Source: Coccinella septempunctata
Lineage: Eukaryota; Arthropoda; Insecta; Coleoptera; Coccinellidae
Direction: 5' to 3'
DNA length: 64,000 bases
Assembly: GCF_907165205.1 (NCBI RefSeq)
Contig: NC_058189.1
Coordinates: 63,299,815-63,363,814, forward strand
This document shows, piece by piece, positions 58,200 to 64,000 of the stretch. Position 1 is the stretch's first letter, and the number at the start of each line of letters is the position of its first letter. A program made the translations under genes and the position numbers. Under the pieces are notes generated by a model. The model did not search any database, was not told where the DNA came from, and saw only the letters and a program-made list of their open reading frames with translations.

Positions 58200-59160
58200 A
58201 AAGAAAAGTAGAAGTTATTACTTAGGCAATATTGTAGGTGTCCCACTTCATTGGCTGCTTAGTTTAGTTCATTTGGGTGTTTTACAACACTTTCAGTAAT
58301 TACTGACTGTTCATCATCTCGAAAACGTCGAATACGTTTTTTTTTCTCGTAGGGATTCCTCTAATAGCTTCCAGATAACATTCCGAAGATATCGCGGATG
58401 TGTAACAATTTTCTATCGGGTGGCATCTGTACCGATTGTTCTGACGAAAAAGTACCACGAGGTATTCATCCTAGTATTTCTCTGCTTTCCTGCGCACATA
58501 CCACCGATACTGCGATATTTAAAACTTTCAATTCAGGCTGTGCTAAGTCAACGTAAGTATCTCTGGAACGTCGCTCGGAGTGGAGGTGTTGTTTTATTTC
58601 AACTGATTGCCTGAGTTACTGCTGGGAATTCATACTACGCTCAAATTACTACGGTCATTTATGATACTCAACGACTTTCATCTAGCCAGCTAATGGTTAC
58701 ACTTTATTTAATTGTATATGTTTAAGCCTACGTTATTCTGCTGCCTCCGTTTATGAATTATAACATTAGATCGATTATTTTAATTACGTCAGTTTAGTCG
58801 TTTTCTTTTCTGCCCGATATGTAGATATAACACGTTTGTGAAATATCTCTATCAATTAAGGAGTTATAATTGTGTACTTCAATGTAATGGAGGTACATAT
58901 GTGAATGATCTATCGACATTCCTATACCATGAAAACTTGTGAAGGGGAGTGGAAAATCTGTTTCTGTGAAACGGCAGCGAGTCATTATGGGAAACAACAA
59001 TAATTGGAATCTTATGGGTTAGGGGATTTTGCTCACAATTGAGAATTTTTCAGATCGTTGTAATTCCCTACGATAATTACACGAATGCTTTTCATGTTCG
59101 ACTTCAAAGCGTCTCTAAATCGAGTTTTATGGCATACAGATTAGAGCAACGAAAATCGTA
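58200..59160. other. Non-genic, nothing recognised
   Basis: Frames of 60-70 codons only, none with motifs. Confidence 0.4.
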
Positions 59161-59164
59161 TACC

Positions 59165-59540
59165 TACAGGGTGAGTCTTTGACCCGTACAAATATTTCAA
59201 CAGTAGATTCTTGATGTCAAAAGAAACACTTTTTTGCTTAGACAATTTTTTCCGATTAGTCCTGATAAAAAGATATAGCCATTTTAAGTTTTCATAAGGA
59301 GCTGTGCCACCCCTGGAAAAACAGAATTATCATCAGAATAAGCAGCTATAAATCTGTGAAACTACACATCTGTATCTGTGGATCTTTTAAACAGAGTTGT
59401 ATTCAGCTAGAGTACCCAATTTAGCAAATTTCGCGGGAAAATATGAAGAATACTTTCATTTTACAAAACGTTCAAATATTCATTAGATAGCGTCCAACTT
59501 AGTTTCAAGCGTTGGGTTCTTTTTTTTTGAGAATTTTTGT
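59165..59540. mobile_element. CAGGGTGAGTC-family element, copy 5, truncated
   Basis: Starts TACAGGGTGAGTCTTTGACC and runs to GCGTCCAACTTAGTTTCAAG, then breaks off before the mariner fragment. Confidence 0.7.
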
Positions 59541-59559
59541 AAATTTATGCTGCGTACGA

Positions 59560-60017
59560 AGATGTATTGTTATCTAGTTACTCTATAGACCAATTCCATG
59601 CATAAAAAAATATTGCGTTACCATATCAACGAACAATAACTCATTAGAAGTGTCAGTGTGAAGTTTGAGGTTAAAAAATTAAAATAATAAATTGAAAGAA
59701 AGAAGATGTTTACCGAAATTGTGAGAATCAAAAATTGGAGTATCGTGCCATCTTCAAGTACCTTTATTTAAAAGGGTTAAGTGGTAAGCAGATTTACGAA
59801 GATATGCTTAATATCCTTGGTGATCAATGTCCTTCGTATGCGACCGTGAAAAATTGGACTGCAAGCTTCAAAAGAGGTAAATTTTCCATTGAAGATGATG
59901 ACTGATCGGAAAGGCCAGTTTCTGTGTCAGTCCTCGAAAATATCGATGCAGTTCATGACATGATTTTAACAGACCGTCGCGTCGGTTTGGGCTAAAACGG
60001 ATATCTGATGCACTGAA
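59560..60017 (+). pseudogene. Mariner 5' fragment (copy C)
   Basis: Plus-strand transposase N-terminus from ATG 59706: MFTEIVRIKN, then in a shifted frame EYRAIFKYLYLKGLSGKQIY, DQCPSYATVKNWTASFKRGK, EDDD followed by a stop, and then SGRPVSVSVLENIDAVHDMI. It ends abruptly near 60017. Same family as copies A and B. The 5' UTR (CATGCATAAAAAA...GAAGTGTCAGTGTGAAGTTT) matches copy A. Confidence 0.85.
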
Positions 60018-60360
60018 TTGTCAATTACCAAATTTGTCCAAATTATTCACGAGACTATGAGAACAATGCGAGACACTCGTACGACCGTACGAGACTTTGG
60101 GTTCTGTATATCAATCAAGCATTATCGATCTCGATTTACTTGTAAACGAAGCTTCTGCACAAGAAATGATTCCAAATTTTCCAATTTCAGAAGCAATACT
60201 TCTCTAAGTCTTCTATTGTCCAAATTATTCACGAAACTACGAGACCAATGCTAGACTCTCGTACGAGACCGAGAAAAATCTCGTCTGGTCTCGTCTTGTC
60301 AACGAAATATCAAGTCTAGTCTCGTTTTCGAGACAATTCTCGGAAACGAGACTCATATAG
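60018..60360 (+). repeat. GAGAC/GTCTC-rich repeated segment
   Basis: TTGTCCAAATTATTCACGA(G/A)ACTA is present at about 60033 and 60218 and followed each time by related CGAGACTC text. The last 100 bases are dense in CGAGAC/GTCTCG in both orientations. Directly abuts the broken mariner. Confidence 0.5.
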
Positions 60361-60364
60361 GCAT

Positions 60365-60745
60365 TACTACTTCCTTGGACAGTTTGAGATGGACCTCAAT
60401 TCACCGGTCTATCACTATAGATGGAAAGGAGTGAGATCTGTTACAATCTCAATTGCCTTACTTGGGCCCAGCAGAGTTCTAGTGACTTTAAGGGCTGGCA
60501 CCCTCAGTATGAAATTTGCACGGATTTTATTCGTTTTTCAAGATCTCCTTCCTTGGATATTCTTCTAACTCTAGATGAAGAGGTGCCCTAGTTGGCATCA
60601 GCTTAGGTCTGGCACGTTCTGGAAACCTTCGTAGGGAATTTGCAGGGATTTGCATCCCAATAACTGAATAACTGAAAGCGTAAACTGTGGGAGTTATAAC
60701 ATTTCTCGACATTCTAGCCACATCATTATAAAAAGTGAACCACGA
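60365..60745. other. Non-genic, nothing recognised
   Basis: A 64-codon minus-strand frame without motif. Confidence 0.4.
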
Positions 60746-60749
60746 GGCA

Positions 60750-61460
60750 ATTATCTATATGGAATAAAAATAACATCGGACTTCTCCTCAAAGGACCCCA
60801 TACGGTCAATTAATCCCCTCATAATTGATACCGATATCTACCCACTAATTGTTATACCTGCCCCATACAATGCCTTCCTTCTATTCTCGCGCAACAATCA
60901 AAAAAGATTTATCCGTACCCTACCGATATCGGAGAAAAGGAAAAATCCTAGGAACGCGCACCGCCCGCGGCCTTACCGTCATAATTGGATAATACCTCGC
61001 AATTAAATCACGTGCCGTAAACGGTCGAGAAATAGAAAATCGCCCACCCGAATTAAAAACCCCTTAAACGACGACGTTTCAGCGTCGTCCGAAATTATAC
61101 CCCGGGCCGGGGAAAAAAAAGAGGTCGGTCCGCCGAATGCAGGTAGCGCCGTGGGCGTTCGTGAACCCGCGAAAGTACCGCCATTTAATGCGGCCCCTCC
61201 GCTTCTTCTTCTTCTACTCCTTTTCTTTTTCTTCTTCCCCGGCTCGTTGGCCCTCGTCGTCGTCGTCTGAACGCCCCGCGAGGTTCGGCGTTGATCGGCC
61301 CGGAATTATGGTGAATTATTGCGCGTTACGAAACCCGATATTTTCGACGAATTACCAGATGTAGGGGGCCCCCGGGGCCAGTGCAATATCGGAAAGGGGG
61401 CTGACGACTGCGGTGGTGCAGTGCCGTGGCGGTGAATTCCACAGAAAAAATGACATGGAC
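60750..61460. other. GC-balanced island with a CTT/TCG triplet run
   Basis: The most GC-rich island in the window (CACCGCCCGCGGCCTTACCG, CGACGACGTTTCAGCGTCG, TACCCCGGGCCGGGG). A short-triplet run (TTCTTCTTCT...CGTCGTCGTCGTC) is at 61201-61266. Frames here follow low-complexity sequence. Candidate regulatory DNA; no gene recognised. Confidence 0.4.
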
Positions 61461-61464
61461 AAAA

Positions 61465-62025
61465 ACAGTATGACGTTCGGAAGCTGGCTATAGTTTTTGC
61501 ACATTGAGAAACAGATGATGTAACTGAAGAGAATGGAAAAACATTCATGCCACACTCATCCTGGGTTTCATAAAGCTTGATCGAGGAATCAACGCTTGAT
61601 TGAGGAATAGACGTCAATTCGTTTTCAATCGATAATTCAGTCATGATAATTCTCGCATCAAATTATGATGTTTATACGTCCATTCAATTATTCTCAATTG
61701 CTACTATTTCATAAGAGTCACACAGGATAAGGTATCAGTGATTTCGTTTCAGAAATCGAGTAACTGTCAAATGTTTGATCGGACAATCAGAGTTTTATGA
61801 AACGCGCTGTTATAGATGCAAATTGATTCTTACAACAAAGATCTTAACTTGATGGAGGATGATGCTACTAGTTGGGGAGCCGACGATGCAAAATCGGGAT
61901 TTACTCGAACGCCTAGTGAATTTTGAAGATGGTAGAAAGAAAAAAAGGTTCTATGATGTATGCACTTTCAGCGGTGGGCCAAGCGTCTGCAGGTTTTCAA
62001 AGATGTAAAGAAAAATTGTCAGGTG
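61465..62025. other. Non-genic, nothing recognised
   Basis: Overlapping 67- and 112-codon minus-strand frames have no motif. Confidence 0.35.
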
Positions 62026-62029
62026 CACA

Positions 62030-63178
62030 TACAAGAGCGTGTCAGATTGAGATACTGTATATGCCCTACGTCTCTAGGATGATAAATACACGTTAATCTG
62101 ACAGTTTGCGTGGTGAGGATGGCCGTACGGAAGGGTTAAAATTGGTAAAAAGCGTGTCAGATTTTTGAAGGATATGTTAATTGGACCTAAAGGAACCTAC
62201 TTCTCAAGAACTAGACGCAAGGTCGCAGCGGTCCTTTGAAATGCAAAAGAAATCGTCATTTGTCCATACTCAAGCGTGTCAGATTTTCATACAGATGGTT
62301 AATCTCGGTGTTGCAGACGTGTTGACCTATTAATCTGACACTAATCAGGGGGGTATCCTTAATCAGACAGTTTGAAGATGATAAAAAGGCATTTTTTTTA
62401 AATATCTCCTTTCCTGTACCTCTAATCATTTCTGTATTCATTATGAAAGTTGTAGATAATAAAATTCCATACAACTTTTGTCTGAAGCAATTTTTCCTAT
62501 CCTCAACCGTTTTCGAGCTAGAGGGTGATAAGGGCGATTAGCTTAGCCACACATGGGAAAGGCCAAGACCAAGTTAGAAACCCAGTCCAATGTAAATTCA
62601 TCGCCATATATGTATCTCAGTAACGTTCAAACGTAGAAAAAATTGCTTCGGACAAAATTTGTAGAAAATGTTATGCTTTACAACTTTTATAAAGAATGCG
62701 AAAACAATTTGAAGTTAATTCGTTAATCTTGTATCATTAGCTTCAAATTAAGAAAAAAAGCCACCGCGCTCGAAAATGTACACGTGACGTTTTTTTTTGC
62801 AAGTTTGGCTCCCTCCCATACATTTTCGTCACACTTAAATTGTCAGATTAAGAGGATATATACTTTTTAACATGTAATTAACCACATATATCTTTATCTG
62901 ACACACTCGAGTATGAACAATGACCTTCCTTCTTTTACCATTCTGACAGGCTGTCCTAGACATTTCTCCCTATACAGGTCTAATTATTGGTTGAGGTACT
63001 CAACAGGGTCCGAGGTATCTTCCTTTATATTAATCTGACACGCTCGAGTAAATCTCATTTTTTTTTTCACTATTCTGACAGGCTGTCCTAAACAATTCTC
63101 CCTATATACAGGTCTAATTTTTGGTATAGCTACTCTACAGAGTACAAAGTATCTCCCCTTATATTAATCTGACAACAC
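62030..63178. mobile_element. Palindromic (foldback-like) element rich in GTGTCAGATTAA motifs
   Basis: GTGTCAGATT occurs forward at about 62038, 62157 and 62275, and as AATCTGACA or close variants at about 62096, 62332, 62893, 63032 and 63165. The halves are inverted copies: CATACAACTTTTGTCTGAAGC (about 62470) against GCTTCGGACAAAATTTGTAG (about 62645), with the centre near 62.57 kb. No protein is recognised. Ends and target duplication are not clear. Confidence 0.6.
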
Positions 63179-63204
63179 ACCTAGGAAACACAACAGCTGG
63201 TTAG

Positions 63205-63612
63205 TTTCAAAGAACCGAACTCTTGAAACTAAGTTGGACGCTATCTAATGAATATTTGAACGTTTTGTAAAATAAAAGATTAAAGTGTTTCTCATATTTT
63301 CTCGTATAATGAGCCGTTTTTGAGTAATTTGATGTTCAAAAATTAAAAAGTGTCTGTGAAATTTGTAAAATTGGGTACTTTGGCTGAATACAACTCTGAA
63401 GATCCACAGATGTGAAATGTCACAGATTTGGATAGTTATTCTGAAGGTTATTTTGTTTTTCCAGGGGAGGCACAGCTCATTATATAAAATTAAAATGGCT
63501 ATATTTTTTTTATCAGGGTGGAATTAGAAAAAATGGTACAAAATAAGTGCTTATTTCAACCTCAAGAATCTATTTTTAAAATATTTGTAGGAATCAAAGA
63601 CTCGCCCTGTAT
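63205..63612. mobile_element. CAGGGTGAGTC-family element, copy 6, left-truncated
   Basis: From TTTCAAAGAACCGAACTCTTG through GACGCTATCTAATGAATATT and TTTTTTTATCAGGGTGG to the end AGACTCGCCCTGTATA. Confidence 0.7.
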
Positions 63613-64000
63613 ATGTGAAATGCTGTCAGATGGGGAAAAAAGAGTTCTTTCGTCGAATATCTTGCGATGAAGTATGAACGCAGTACCATAACCTCAAGGT
63701 TAAAAAACCAGGGTAGGTACTTCCTGGCCATGCCTCAAGATCGACACAAAAACCGAATATTCATGAAAAAGTTCATTTCATGTATTTTGGAGGGATCAGC
63801 TTAGTGTGTTGCTCAAACAAAGCGAAGCCATCACTCCCAGGACACAATTGAGTTTTAGCCCATAACTAACCCAGACACGAAGCCACGTATCGGGTTTTTC
63901 GAGCAAAAGTTGATTGGGTAAAAGAGCGCTGTACAAACAATCTTCCTCCAGAATAAAAATATCAGAAGGATTCTCTTATGCGGTTTGAAATTCCCTATCA
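63613..64000. other. Non-genic to window end, nothing recognised
   Basis: No frame or repeat of note. Confidence 0.4.

Noticed and set aside
61137..61644. Overlapping 67-112-codon frames as genes
   Set aside because: They overlap on both strands in GC-rich, triplet-repeat sequence with no motif.

Overview
This looks like intronless-poor, AT-rich animal DNA from an insect, most probably a beetle (inference). It shows canonical GT...AG introns and an insect-like RNA polymerase II subunit. It also holds many decayed mariner/Tc1, hAT, piggyBac-like, R2-like, jockey-like and Penelope-like elements, and insect-type TTAGG motifs inside a minisatellite. There is no operon, rRNA gene or CRISPR array, and I saw no tRNA gene. 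Only one gene can be named with confidence.

Left part (1-12,000). Positions 4,994-5,755 on the minus strand hold a complete four-exon gene for RPB11 (POLR2J), 117 codons plus stop, with a tiny TTAA-flanked MITE in its third intron. Downstream on the same strand (2,795-3,463) is a small, unrecognised, apparently spliced gene. A possible THAP-type first exon (6,014-6,081, plus) points away from RPB11. Unrecognised coding-like frames lie at 1,024-1,374, 6,895-7,113 and 9,480-9,815. A ~174-bp satellite at about 7.8-9.3 kb carries the first of four ~0.92-kb TA-flanked MITEs.

Middle (12,000-38,600) is mostly nested mobile DNA. It has two decayed DD34D mariners (13.57-14.86 kb and 36.29-37.52 kb, the second carrying a 127-bp MITE) and a Tc1-like transposon split by a 5'-truncated R2-like retroelement (20.95-23.8 kb). 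It also has jockey-like fragments (24.47-25.64 kb), a second Tc1/mariner-superfamily family (29.0 and 33.2 kb), a CR1/jockey-like 3' end (32.48-33.17 kb), three more ~0.92-kb MITEs (19.05, 30.39, 34.23 kb) and a Penelope-like GIY-YIG remnant (37.64-37.96 kb).

Right part (38,600-64,000). An ~85-bp minisatellite with TTAGG motifs (40.4-41.7 kb) is interrupted by a hAT-type MITE with a perfect 8-bp target duplication; a second hAT MITE is at 46.4 kb. A ~1.2-kb TA-flanked element with near-identical ends sits at 43.9-45.1 kb. Seven copies or fragments of a CAGGGTGAGTC-ended repeat, long inverted repeats (53.75-54.8 kb), a palindromic element rich in GTGTCAGATTAA (62.0-63.2 kb) and a mariner 5' fragment (59.7 kb) follow.

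The most unusual signal is a pair of hammerhead self-cleaving ribozyme motifs at 52,126-52,209 (all core nucleotides intact) and 50,430-50,509 (core kept, cleavage triplet mutated), inside a shared ~200-bp module. Between the repeats lie several GC-balanced, AATTA-rich islands that may be regulatory DNA. This reading was done by eye, without searches.
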